From: Liolophura sinensis
Lineage: Eukaryota; Mollusca; Polyplacophora; Chitonida; Chitonidae
DNA length: 64,000 bases
Reading direction: 5' to 3'
Assembly (NCBI RefSeq): GCF_032854445.1
Contig: NC_088298.1
Coordinates: 5,950,160-6,014,159, forward strand
In this document: positions 49,701 through 55,050 of the stretch, in pieces
Layout: the number at the start of each line of letters is the position of its first letter
How positions within the stretch are numbered: position 1 is the stretch's first letter
Notes under the pieces: generated by a model
The model's input: the letters and a program-made list of their open reading frames with translations, nothing else
Told to the model about the DNA's origin: nothing
The model's database searches: none
Position numbers and translations under genes: made by a program

Positions 49701-52700
49701 CCAGTGATTTAGCATATTGTAGTCACACGGGATCTATAAATTTTTGTAAAACTCGCAACATAACGTTCAGGTAGTTAGTGTTGGCCAGCCATGTCTGTGA
49801 TTGGCTGGGTTGTCATGTTGGTGTGTGTAATCTGTGACTAGACGAGGTGTCCTGTGTGGTGTCTGCAATCTATGACTTGCAGGGGTGTCCCATTTGGTGT
49901 CCGTGTTATCATACTAGGGCTTTGCACAAGGAGTAATTCATGATCTTATTAAGTGTATTCCAGTTTTAATTTATTTGGCAATTTCACAGTAGACACTTGA
50001 AAAGCTCATCATTTTCTGGTTTCTTCTCTTTGGAACGCTCTCCAGTACATCTGTAGGAAAACTTTGAGGTTTATTTCTTGGGTAGAAACTGAAATGTACC
50101 CAATTGTGGCAAGGTTAAATATTTCCAACTTTTAGTTTATAGTCACTGATAATAAATTACATTCAGGCGCAGAGTGGTTAGTGTGCTAACATGCCGCAGT
50201 GATTTAAGGGGTCTCCCCACCCCCCCGTTGTGGTCGCTGTGAGCTCATATCCAACTCACAATGACTCCCTCTTCGGTCATATGTAGAAAGGTATGCCACC
50301 AACCTGTGGTTGTGGGTTTCCCCTGGACTCTGCGTGGTTTCCTCCCACCATAATGCTGGCCACTGTTATATAAGTGAACTATTCTTGAATATAGCGTAAA
50401 ACACCAATCAAATCAAATCATAGTTACATTTGATTTTATGTTTTGACAGAATAACTCATCAACCGGTGATATTTTTGAAAGCAAGTTGTCCGACGTCGTC
50501 AAGGGGACAGCAAGACCTGGCCAGAAAGATGCAGGGAGTAAACCACAAGCCCCCTCCCCTTCTTCACCCACAGCCAAGGAAATGAACGTACCCGCAGCTA
50601 CACCTGCCTCCACTTCCAACAACAACAACAATAATACCCCCTCCATAACATCCGTGGCAATGACGACTACTGCAACAACAACCGCGCCGAGCATGTCGTC
50701 GACGGTAACGACAACAACAACCGGCCCCAGCGTGTCGTCTCTGGCAGGTTCACTTCCGACACCCCCGCCTTCCCCGGAGAAGCTAGACACAAAGACAGAG
50801 ACGAAACACGAGTCACGATTTGAAAAGTATGTTCTGCCTTGAAAAGCCTTGAAATTGAGACAACACCATCAACGATAGCCACATGTATTGTGTGGAGTCG
50901 TGATCGTAGGCTGATATTCTAATAAAGAAACCAGATTTTCAGTATTTTTTAGCACTGTTGTGTATGTATGAGAGACTCAAAGTTCATTCATTATGATAAT
51001 TTCATTTATGATAATTTGTACAAGTGTAGAATATTCATACCAAGTACGTATAATGTGCAAAATTGAGAATTTCTGGACTGAGAAAAGCCTGGAAATTTGA
51101 AATCTTCAAAGTGTACAAACCTGTTATTAAGTTGAACTTGAAAGGAAGATGAAAAATATTCGCTGACCAGTAAGAAGAAAGATTAATCCTGGGTGAACAA
51201 CATTACATCTTATCCATAAAGCTGATCCAACAGCATACAAGAGAGATTTTTAAGTAGAATGCATCATGTATGAGTGTTTACTTCATCTTGTTTTAGGTCA
51301 CAGAAAGCCACTCACTCGCATTCTGGCCCTGCCCCAAACTCCTCCCATTCCCACGCCCACATGGTTGGCAATAAAGCAGAGGTGAAGCAGGTTGAGCCGG
51401 AAGCCCAGCCAGTGGTCAAGCAGACAACGGTCACCACACAGAAATCATTATCTCTGGTCAGTGGAAGAAATGAAGAAAAAATCTGCATTGTCATGTAGCC
51501 AAGGGCTAACAAACAGCTGAGAATTGTTACTGTTGCCGTTTGTATTAACTGCTTTGGCCAACAACACACCCCTAAATTTGTCACGCAGTCATTTTTTCAC
51601 AGGCTTCGGCCAGCAACCTAATGGTTAGAGGGTTTTTGGGCTTCAGAAAAAATATAATTGTCTCATTCTGTACAGAATAATGCCTTCAGAATATGCCTGA
51701 ATGAACGCCTTGTAAACATGCGAAAAGGTTGAAAGATTTTCTCAGTTCCTGGTATAAAGGAGTAACGAGTTAAGCTTTTGGTCACCCTACCATAGTCAGT
51801 TCACCACGACGTGATGGGCTGTAAGGCTGGCTGTTTGAGTGAGACAGCACTCTGTATGTCCACATAGAGATTGGTCTACAACAAGATGACGCCATTATCA
51901 TATGAAGCAACATTTATGTTAATAAAAACGTTAAAAGTTTTAAAATTTAAGGAATGTCGAAAAAAAATGAAACAAATAGTTGAAGCCAAACTTGCCTGAG
52001 TACAGTATTTTTTAACAATGTCTAAAGCCATAGTTGTGTATTTTTATGGTATGTCTAAAGCCAAGGTTGTGTATTTTTGAGCAATGTGTAAAGCCAAAGT
52101 TGTGTATTTGTAAGGTATGTCTAAAGCCGTAGTTGTGTATTTTTATGGTATGTCTAAAGCCAAGGTTGTGTATTTTTGAGCAATGTGTAAAGCCAAAGTT
52201 GTGTATTTGTAAGGTATGTCTAAAGCCGTAGTTGTGTATTTTTATGGCATGTCTAAAGCCAAGGTTGTGTATTTTTGAGCAATGTGTAAAGCCAAAGTTG
52301 TGTATTTTTAAGGTATGTCTAAAGCCATAGCTGTGTATTTTTCAGTAATGTGTAATGCCATAGATGTGTATTTTTGGGCAGTGTGTAGAGCCAAAGTTGT
52401 GTATTTTTAAGGTATGTCTAAAGCCGTTGTGTATTTTTGAGCAATTTGTAAAGCCATAGTTGTGTATTTTTGAACAATGTACTAATCTATAATGTGTGTT
52501 TTTCAGGAGGACAAGCAGCCTGTGAAGCTGAGTTACGCACAGATGGTTCAGAGGCGATCCGAATCCGAGAACGGAACATCCTCAACAACAACAACAGAGC
52601 GGCCAAAATCGGAAGAAAGCGCTAATGGTGCTGGCACTGCTTGCCCAGCCTCGCCTGGAGCTAAAGACCATGTGAATCACAAACCCCACACGCTAAAGGA

Positions 52701-52884
52701 GCAGTCCCAGATGACACGACAGTCTCCTGTGAACTCTCGACTCCCAGCACGGGACCCCATTCGCAAAGATTCTGACCCAAAAGAGCAGAGACAATTCGTT
52801 GGTCGCCGAGCCAAAGAAAATCGTGAGCGTCGTGACAGGAGGAAGGAGCGGGAACTTGAAGGGCGACGATCACCGAACAAATGA
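21124..52884 (+). CDS. LARP4: La-related protein 4 (LARP4/LARP4B orthologue), gene span from first recognised exon to stop
   Basis: Cytoplasmic poly(A)-mRNA-binding protein. In vertebrates LARP4 proteins bind poly(A) and the MLLE domain of PABP and stabilise mRNAs. Sixteen exons give 859 residues: PAM2 motif (about 40-49), La motif (about 135-200), RRM-like domain (about 220-300), Gln-rich stretch (about 317-333), Arg/Gly/Ser-rich region with an RSRRRRRED block (about 505-512), FPPLPG block (about 548-553), SDVVKG block (about 568-573), KLSYAQM block (about 740), and a basic Arg/Glu-rich C-terminus. Long identities with vertebrate LARP4/4B include [23 protein letters not shown] and RCIVILRE. 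Phases match at all 15 junctions. The protein start is not identified; the first listed exon begins in phase 0 after an acceptor, so at least one upstream exon is missing. Confidence 0.97.
22190..22335 (+). repeat. Interspersed repeat E, copy 2
   Basis: Aligns with 18150-18325 through GGGAGTTCTGTTGATTTTAG, AAAGGTGTTTTGAGG and TTGCCTCTAAAA. It is preceded by a poly-C run at 22122-22140. Confidence 0.65.
23655..24972. repeat. 49-bp tandem array (about 26 copies)
   Basis: The unit contains TACTTGCTGTAGTGATGTAA, TCTGGCGACTTACCGGGTAA and AGAGCAG. GTAAAGAGCAG recurs at 23713 and 23762, giving 49 bp. Variants at a few positions (GGG/GAG, GCT/AGT, TGG) are mixed along the array. The first unit overlaps the end of an open frame (23491-23688) of unknown status. 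Confidence 0.96.
24973..25345 (+). other. Flank of the 49-bp array with a GC-rich hairpin
   Basis: At 25245-25340 the base composition jumps to high GC. GAGCCCTCCTCCGGGCTC forms a 6-bp stem (GAGCCC/GGGCTC) and is followed by C-rich blocks with repeated CAGACC/CAGACCC words. It resembles a piece of an unidentified repeat. No gene is called. Confidence 0.4.
26523..26740 (+). repeat. SINE-B copy
   Basis: Runs from GCCCGTATCAGTATAATGGC through GTGAAGCAGCACTAGATAAA, GGAAATCCGTCCTGCAACAG to GTCGTCATATGACTGATAAA, TTGTTAAGTACGACGTTAAA and CACTCACTCA. The 3' end is intact and the tRNA head is missing. Confidence 0.88.
27785..27905 (+). repeat. SINE-A fragment (3' half)
   Basis: Contains GTAGATGGTCGTGGGGTTTC, CTCGGTTTCCTCCCACTTGT, GTAAGTGAAATACTTTGGAG and an AAATAAATAA tail. 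Confidence 0.8.
28640..29357 (+). promoter_or_regulatory. Candidate internal promoter / 5' UTR of a shorter LARP4 transcript
   Basis: About 700 bp with higher GC and more CpG than the flanking intron. It lies directly before the candidate alternative exon. TTTATATACG at about 29056 could act as a TATA-like element. Short upstream frames (29023, 29136) have no recognised domain and would act as upstream ORFs if transcribed. This is an inference from composition and position only. Confidence 0.3.
29358..29537 (+). CDS. LARP4: Candidate alternative LARP4 exon, His-rich N-terminus
   Basis: ATG at 29358, directly preceded by an in-frame TAA, opens a frame that reaches donor AGG|GTAAGG after exactly 60 codons (phase 0). 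That is the phase the PAM2 exon (35944) needs, giving an 887-residue isoform. The peptide has a QQQQ run then a His-rich block (ten of twelve residues are His near position 35) and an SPSSQQPE tail. The ATG context is weak. Alternatively this is an internal cassette exon using acceptor TTAAG (from 29415, 41 codons) or AACAG (from 29424); both are also phase 0. Low-complexity CAA/CAC codons could occur by chance. Confidence 0.45.
31684..31736. repeat. TA microsatellite
   Basis: (TA)n with two interruptions that make it near-palindromic. Confidence 0.95.
33165..33290 (+). repeat. SINE-A fragment (3' half)
   Basis: Contains GCAGATGGTCCTGGGCTTCC, CCAGTTTCCTCCCACCATAA, GTGAAATATTCTTGAG, CACCAATCAAATAAATAAAT. 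Confidence 0.87.
33930..34661. repeat. 44-bp tandem array (about 16 copies)
   Basis: The unit contains ACTGCCACACTGGTGGCTGG, CTCCTAGCATTCCACAAGCT and CACC, at 44 bp between copies. It becomes more regular toward the 3' end. It is open in one + frame (34254-34661), where low substitution avoids stops. That frame is repeat-derived and not called coding. Confidence 0.95.
35355..35515 (-). repeat. SINE-A, truncated
   Basis: Reverse orientation: TATTTATTTATTTATTTGATG tail side, AAGAATATTTCACTTATACG, GCCAGCATTATGGTGGGTGG, ending at CAGACCTACCCACTTACC. Head missing. Confidence 0.87.
35944..36067 (+). CDS. LARP4: LARP4 exon B (PAM2 motif)
   Basis: Acceptor TTTGTATCTTTACAG, donor ACA|GTGAGT; starts in phase 0, ends in phase 1. 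Encodes [14 protein letters not shown]: the PAM2 signature L-N-P-N-A-x-x-F that binds the MLLE domain of poly(A)-binding protein. Vertebrate LARP4 and LARP4B have Trp at the Phe position (PAM2w). An acidic W-E-E-E-S stretch follows. Confidence 0.95.
36348..36402. repeat. Inverted TA microsatellite
   Basis: Two TA runs in mirror around TAATAAGTA; can fold as a hairpin. Confidence 0.9.
36460..36608 (+). repeat. SINE-A 5' half, interrupted by the 34-bp array
   Basis: tRNA-head remnant GTTGGTTAGTGTGCTAGC and B-box-like GAATTCAAGTCCAGCTCATG, then TTCCTCTCCGGCCGTACATG. The SINE body stops where the minisatellite begins, so the array arose in or next to the element. Confidence 0.85.
36612..37172. 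repeat. 34-bp tandem array (about 16 copies)
   Basis: The unit contains CCTTGAAAGTGATGGGAGAC and CTAGGATATTATGT, at 32-36 bp, 34 typical. It lies in the intron between exons B and C. Confidence 0.95.
37686..37844 (+). CDS. LARP4: LARP4 exon C (linker, PPTPESP)
   Basis: Acceptor CACATTTGCAG, donor ATAG|GTAAGT; phase 1 in, phase 1 out. Encodes an unstructured linker ([10 protein letters not shown]..., [12 protein letters not shown]..., AFTAVESNG). A linker is expected between PAM2 and the La motif in LARP4. No domain of its own. Confidence 0.9.
37888..37960 (+). repeat. SINE-A 3' fragment
   Basis: GCCGCCATTGTATAAGGGAA, ATATTCTTGTGCTCGACATA, AATAAATAAATC, starting about 40 bp after the exon C donor. 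Confidence 0.8.
38160..38205. repeat. Poly-C and C-rich tract
   Basis: A run of about 18 C followed by CACCACCACCCCCACCCC. Possible quadruplex on the minus strand. Confidence 0.8.
39215..39447 (+). repeat. SINE-A, diverged full-length copy
   Basis: Contains CCAAGTGGTTAGCGTG (head), CACCAAGTCCAGGTC (B-box region), CATATGTGGGAAGGTCTGCC, GGTTTCCTCCCACTATCAAG, AAGTGAAATATTGAG and an AATCTAATAAATTAAA tail. It is older than the copy beside it. Confidence 0.85.
39448..39742 (-). mobile_element. SINE-A, full length with 12-bp target-site duplication
   Basis: Reference copy for the family in this window. On the minus strand: GGGGCCTCCGTAGCTCAGTC head with A-box TAGCTCAGTCGG, B-box-like GAGTTCAGGTCC, body, and AAATAAATAAATA tail. 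TAGACAAATATT at 39448-39459 is repeated exactly at 39731-39742, which shows retroposition. It inserted tail-to-tail beside the older copy at 39215-39447, making an inverted pair. Confidence 0.95.
40784..40868 (+). CDS. LARP4: LARP4 exon D (start of La motif)
   Basis: Acceptor TCTCCCTTGCCAG, donor CCAG|GTAGGT; phase 1 in, phase 2 out. Encodes the first helices of the La motif, ending in QLEYYFSR. The Q-x-E-Y-Y-F pattern matches that of genuine La proteins; vertebrate LARP4 has F-C at the Tyr-Tyr position. Confidence 0.96.
41038..41174 (+). CDS. LARP4: LARP4 exon E (rest of La motif)
   Basis: A strong polypyrimidine tract ending CCCCCACAG precedes it, after an intron of only 169 bp; donor AGAG|GTGAGC; phase 2 in, phase 1 out. 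Encodes [19 protein letters not shown] and the winged-helix end of the La motif ([20 protein letters not shown]). The SQMDSDQ signature is specific to the LARP4 branch of the LARP superfamily. Confidence 0.97.
41340..41480. repeat. T- and C-rich low-complexity stretch
   Basis: Runs of T and of C (CCCCCCCACCCCCCCCCGCCC) in the intron after exon E; no feature beyond composition. Confidence 0.8.
41843..41946 (+). CDS. LARP4: LARP4 exon F (La motif-RRM linker, RRM strand 1)
   Basis: Acceptor ATGATTTATTTCAG, donor AAG|GTGAGA; phase 1 in, phase 0 out. Encodes [12 protein letters not shown], then [16 protein letters not shown], the first strand of the RRM-like domain. These blocks are nearly identical to vertebrate LARP4B. 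Confidence 0.97.
41965..42066 (+). repeat. SINE-A fragment
   Basis: Contains TTACGTGGGAAGGCCTGCC, GGTTTCCCCCAGG, TGAAATATTCTTGAGTAAGG, TGTAAAACACCAAT; an internal deletion removes CCTCCCACCATAATGC. It starts about 20 bp after the exon F donor. Confidence 0.8.
42293..42555 (+). repeat. SINE-A, near full length, diverged
   Basis: Head remnant (GCATGCCAGCATGGCACAAT), CCAGCTCATGCAGGCTTCCT, GGGTCGTGGGTTTACCCCAG, TTTCCTCCAACCATGATGCT, tail ATAAAACAACAATAATA. SINE-B follows immediately. Confidence 0.85.
42556..42903 (+). mobile_element. SINE-B, full length
   Basis: tRNA-derived head with A-box-like TAGCACAGTTGGTAGAG and B-box-like GGGTCAATCC, then the family body (TTGACCCGTATCAGTATAAT, GGTGAAGCAGCTCTAGATAA, CGTCCTGCAACAAGGAGGCA) and tail (CATATGACTAAAAAATTAAG, TACGATGTTAAACCCCAAGC). 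It is the only SINE-B copy in the window with its head, and shows the other SINE-B pieces are 5' truncations. Confidence 0.9.
43169..43333 (+). CDS. LARP4: LARP4 exon G (core of RRM-like domain)
   Basis: Acceptor TTTTTTTTTTTCAG, donor ATG|GTAGGT; phase 0 both ends, 55 codons. Encodes [37 protein letters not shown] and [12 protein letters not shown]: helix 1, the W-Y-V-T-F strand and the KTFxGKPI end block typical of LARP4/4B. Confidence 0.97.
43362..44102. repeat. 73-bp tandem array (about 10 copies) in the RRM intron
   Basis: The unit contains GCTTGCATCTGCTGAAATGA, GCCCACATATTGTTAGGTTC, CTCTGCTCACTATATGGCTG and AAATACTGCCAGG, at 73 bp (43601 to 43674). It begins about 28 bp after the exon G donor. 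Confidence 0.95.
44445..44615 (+). CDS. LARP4: LARP4 exon H (end of RRM, polyQ)
   Basis: Acceptor TTACTTCGATCTAG, donor CAG|GTAAGG; phase 0 both ends. Encodes [20 protein letters not shown], which completes the RRM-like domain as in LARP4 (ARIKA), then a Gln-rich stretch with QQQ, QQQQQ and QQQQ runs and a [13 protein letters not shown] end. Confidence 0.96.
44705..45070. repeat. Possible end of a DNA transposon
   Basis: Begins CGGGTGGGCATAAAAAAATG GTCC and continues as unusually non-intron-like sequence. The start resembles termini of mariner-type elements, but no matching inverted end or transposase remnant was found in the window. Confidence 0.25.
45295..45450 (+). repeat. SINE family C, 3' part
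   Basis: Shares ACATGCGGAAAAGTTTGTCA, GTAACTTG, TTTTACCCGTGAAACTGATT and a CCTTGTGATAAGGGGAAAG end with 48365-48475. Confidence 0.6.
46002..46067 (+). CDS. LARP4: LARP4 exon I
   Basis: Acceptor TTTTTTTCCACAG, donor ATG|GTGAGT; phase 0 both ends, 22 codons. Aromatic and Pro-rich ([19 protein letters not shown]), corresponding in position to the Y/P/W-rich stretch after the RRM in vertebrate LARP4/4B. Confidence 0.9.
46103..46225 (+). repeat. Interspersed repeat F
   Basis: Contains TGTGAAGGCCTGAAATTTG, CCAATATAGTTTTGTCTCC, GTGCATAAAT, TTTTATATGTGCGAAAGGTT GA. Related copies at about 20445-20510, 23110-23170 and 49195-49385. Confidence 0.55.
46280..46425 (+). repeat. Interspersed repeat E, copy 3
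   Basis: More diverged copy of 18150-18325 (GAGAGTTCTCCCGGTCTAAG, GGGTGATAGCCATCTGGAAA, TTATTCGCCTCTTAAAAGTG). Confidence 0.5.
46991..47073 (+). CDS. LARP4: LARP4 exon J
   Basis: Acceptor GCACCTGTACAG, donor CCAG|GTGAGT; phase 0 in, phase 2 out. Encodes [20 protein letters not shown] and HNFQSRPR. The F-x-NGY pattern corresponds to the FVNGF block downstream of the RRM in vertebrate LARP4. Confidence 0.92.
47238..47590 (+). mobile_element. SINE-B', full length
   Basis: tRNA head with A-box-like GTGCTAATGGTTAGAGCG and B-box-like GGATCAAACCCGGGTCC, then the family body (GGTGTCAGTATAATGTGACT, GCATGATACTTCAGTGATGG, CACTTTGGCGGCATGGACCT) and tail (GTCATACGACTGAACAATTG, TTAAGCACGATGTTAAGCCC). Reference for the copy at 1335-1648. 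Confidence 0.9.
47907..48212 (+). CDS. LARP4: LARP4 exon K (Arg/Gly/Ser-rich region)
   Basis: Acceptor TTCTCCCCCTCAG, donor AAAG|GTGCGT; phase 2 in, phase 2 out, 306 nt. Encodes [18 protein letters not shown], a Gly/Ser-rich [10 protein letters not shown] stretch, a [12 protein letters not shown] repeat and a His/Pro-rich [11 protein letters not shown] block. Predicted disordered; codon use is GC-rich relative to the introns. Confidence 0.93.
48255..48475 (+). repeat. SINE family C copy
   Basis: Head with B-box-like GGGTTCAAATTCAG followed by CCTTGTACAGG, then the family C 3' part (ACATGTGGAAAAGTTTGTCA, TCCTCCACCCATGAAACTGA, CCTTTGTATAAGGGGGAAAA). Links the 19015 and 45295 pieces into one family. 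Confidence 0.55.
48578..48644 (+). CDS. LARP4: LARP4 exon L (RSRRRRRED block)
   Basis: Acceptor TTTCCTTTTGCAG, donor TCC|GTAAGT; phase 2 in, phase 0 out. Encodes [14 protein letters not shown], equivalent to the RGRRRREDD block of vertebrate LARP4. Confidence 0.93.
49195..49385 (+). repeat. Interspersed repeat F, longest copy
   Basis: GATGTACTGTAATTGTTCAA, TTGTGAAACCCTGGAATTGG, TGCATAAATTGCACTGAAAT, TTTTCATATGCAAAAAGGTT. It ends about 60 bp before the exon M acceptor. Confidence 0.55.
49448..49549 (+). CDS. LARP4: LARP4 exon M (FPPLPG block)
   Basis: Acceptor TCCTGTCTGTTTTCAG, donor TCT|GTGAGT; phase 0 both ends. Encodes [15 protein letters not shown], strongly conserved with the F-x-L-x-x-S-x-FPPLPG block in vertebrate LARP4/4B. 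Confidence 0.96.
50157..50430 (+). mobile_element. SINE-A with target duplication, next to a 3' splice site
   Basis: Body words TGGTTAGTGTGCTAAC, GTCGCTGTGAGCTCATATCC, CCTCCCACCATAATGCTGGC, TAAAACACCAATCAAATC. TTACATT at 50157-50163 and 50424-50430 is the likely target duplication. The element ends only about 20 nt before the exon N acceptor (50449), so the branch point must lie in the SINE tail or the duplicated target. Confidence 0.85.
50450..50826 (+). CDS. LARP4: LARP4 exon N (SDVVKG and Thr/Ser-rich region)
   Basis: Acceptor TTTATGTTTTGACAG, donor GAAAA|GTATGT; phase 0 in, phase 2 out, 377 nt. Begins [25 protein letters not shown] is shared with vertebrate LARP4. The rest is Thr/Ser/Asn/Pro-rich ([20 protein letters not shown]) and ends with [10 protein letters not shown]. 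Predicted disordered. Confidence 0.94.
51297..51456 (+). CDS. LARP4: LARP4 exon O (His/Ser and Gln/Val-rich)
   Basis: Acceptor CTTCATCTTGTTTTAG; phase 2 in, phase 0 out. Encodes [19 protein letters not shown] and a [15 protein letters not shown] end. The donor CTG|GTCAGT is weak (C at +3) but gives the phase exon P needs. Without splicing, the frame continues 13 codons to TAG at 51496-51498, which would give a shortened protein lacking the KLSYAQM block. Confidence 0.85.
51655..51742 (+). repeat. Interspersed repeat D, copy 2
   Basis: Closest match to 365-450 (TACAGAATAATGCCTTCAGA, ATATGCCTGA, AAACATGCGAAAAGGTTGAA). Confidence 0.6.
51980..52482. repeat. 33-bp tandem array with 99-bp higher-order unit
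   Basis: The unit contains TCTAAAGCCATAGTTGTGTA and TTTTTATGGTATG, at 33 bp (52021 to 52054). Triplets of variants recur every 99 bp (52120 to 52219). It fills the intron up to about 24 bp before the last exon; the polypyrimidine tract of that exon is made of array-like TGTGTGTTTTTCAG sequence. Confidence 0.95.
52507..52884 (+). CDS. LARP4: LARP4 exon P (last coding exon)
   Basis: Acceptor TGTGTGTTTTTCAG; phase 0 in; 125 codons then TGA. Encodes [20 protein letters not shown]; the KLSYAxx block matches KLSYAEVCQ and KPSYAEICQ in vertebrate LARP4 and LARP4B. Ends in a strongly basic Arg/Glu-rich tail ([17 protein letters not shown]) like the basic ends of that family. Confidence 0.96.
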   Translation, partial: EDKQPVKLSYAQMVQRRSESENGTSSTTTTERPKSEESANGAGTACPASPGAKDHVNHKPHTLKEQSQMTRQSPVNSRLPARDPIRKDSDPKEQRQFVGRRAKENRERRDRRKERELEGRRSPNK

Positions 52885-52909
52885 CTGCAAGACTTTCATA
52901 TTTGGCGGA

Positions 52910-53093
52910 AATAAACTTATGTTGGTATTTAAATTGAAATTGGCTGCAGGTCCCTGAATGGGTTGTGCCAAGAGTGGTTAACCCAGACAAAAGGGGGAGT
53001 AACTCATGTTTGCCGTGATGTAAACAAACTATCCTTGGTTTAATACCTCTACTGCTGCTAATTTCTTACTCTACTCTGGGAATAAACAATAAA
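52910..53093 (+). terminator. Cluster of proximal poly(A) signals
   Basis: AATAAA at 52910-52915, 53081-53086 and 53088-53093, all within 210 bp of the LARP4 stop codon. They could end a short 3' UTR. Confidence 0.4.
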
Positions 53094-54898
53094 AGAACAC
53101 AATGATTATATTTACTTAAACAGAGGGGAAGACAAAAAAACAAATTGACTGGCAAGGGAGGTAATCCATTGGAAGGAGAGCTCCTTCCTTGAAGGGAGAC
53201 AACCCCAGTCAAGGAAGCTATCCCAATGTTGTGATACCTTTGTGATACAGTGTACCAGGAAAATTATAAAGATGAACAGATTTCTGGCATGAGGATCAAC
53301 TGCCGTGCTGTTGCAATGAATTCTGCCTCAGAAGGTTCCGAATGCGTGTTTTTCGGCCGTTTTGCTATGTGCTTGTTAATGTTTTGGAAAGACGAGGATG
53401 TGAATCAGTTCTTAGTCGTTGTCGTCGTTGCTGGACACAGACCTTTCAATCTTTGAGCAGTTTGAGTGAAGTCTATGAATGTGTATATAGATTAATTGTT
53501 GAATGTTGAAACCTAGGAAGTTTTCGTTGGAAAGGACATCTGGTTTGTTTGGAAAATCATTTTCCATACTGGTTTCTCGCTGACAATTGGGACTTATACC
53601 ATATTGTAGATAAAATGGTGGTGATTTTGTTTCTCTCCTTTTTTTTTTTTTTTGATTTTCAAATATTATTGTGTGTGCTCATGCATATATTTTGCCAAAA
53701 TATTGATGCGTAGTAGTATTGTATGGTTTCCACTTTTCTTGCAGATGTAGCCATTGCTTGGATTTGGACAATATAACAATTTCACATGATTGTCATGGCA
53801 ACCACGCCTAGTGTCATTTACAGGGTAAATTTAATTCTTCAAATGCTATGGTACGAATGCATTCAAAGTCTGGATGACACGCTTATTTGGTTAATTTGAA
53901 ACAAGTCTGTATTACGTCGATTGGGGAAGATGGATTAACATTGGTTTAAATGTGTTGGCATATGGTGCATTTTCAACCAGTGATTTAAATTAAGTTAATT
54001 TAATGAAACTAAACACATTGTGGAAAAAAGCAACAAAAAAAAAAAAACTCTTCACCTGTTCAAAAGCTGTAATTGCTTGGTTACGGTTTTCATATTTAGT
54101 CTTAGTTGTCATGACAACCTGGTGAGGTGCATCAATACATTATTTGATAATGCATTTCTGTGTACATGTATGTTGATGTCATCATTGCAGTCATTTTGTC
54201 GCTTGTTCATTTGACCAACTGCCATAGACTTGCTGCGTTAACAGTACTACAACAACAACAACATTACCAGCACATCCGTAATCAACTTTCCAAGGGTCAC
54301 AGTACCCGAGACCGCATTTAGAACCCTTCACAAAGACGGTAACTCATCCTCGTGCCATTCCTCATCTCGTCTCGTCATGTAAAGGTTCTGTTTGTAGCCG
54401 AGAAGGATATTGCCAAACGTTTGTTCTTTTAAAAAAAGAAAATAGATAATGGTCTCGTCGTTTCATTGGCAGGCGACAATGGCTAATGACATCATTAGGT
54501 TTAAGACGTCTTGCCTGCAGGGTTTAAGGATCTGTCAAATCTTGACATAGGAGACTAATGTGAGGGGTGGTCAGAAGTGGCCTAAGCTATGTTAAAAAGA
54601 GAAACTTTTGTGTACAGGAACATCCAGGAAATGAAATAATTTTTGCTTTGCTATGCTAAGTTGTGTTCACTGTTGGAGGATGGAGTTGTTTTCGTTTGTA
54701 ATCAGGTTGTATGTTGGTAGTCTCAGTGAAGTGATTGAAGGATAGTCGAAGGCAGTGATGTGAGGTGAAAGTCCAGAAAATTTGCTTAGTGCAGAAAAAG
54801 GTAGCTTCATGATGAAAAATGATCTCCCAATACATGTAGATTAAATGGCAATATTGTGCAATTGAAGTGTGCTGTCCTTTTCGTTGGCCATTTTGAGA

Positions 54899-55050
54899 CT
54901 GGTATGGTTGACCTTTTGAGATAGGTCTAGTTGATCTTTTGAGATAGAGTTAGTTGACCTTCTGTGAAAGGGCTAGTTCACCTTTTGAAATAGGTCTAGG
55001 TGACCTTTTCAGATTGGGTCAGATTGACCATCTCTGATAGGTTTGGTTGA
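54899..55050. repeat. Diverged ~30-bp repeat, about 5 copies
   Basis: Variants of GTTGACCTTTTGAGATAGGT CTA repeat five times with substitutions. Confidence 0.75.

Noticed and set aside
50413-50790. 125-codon minus-strand ORF
   Set aside because: Shadow of LARP4 exon N, whose phase, splice sites and SDVVKG match are strong.
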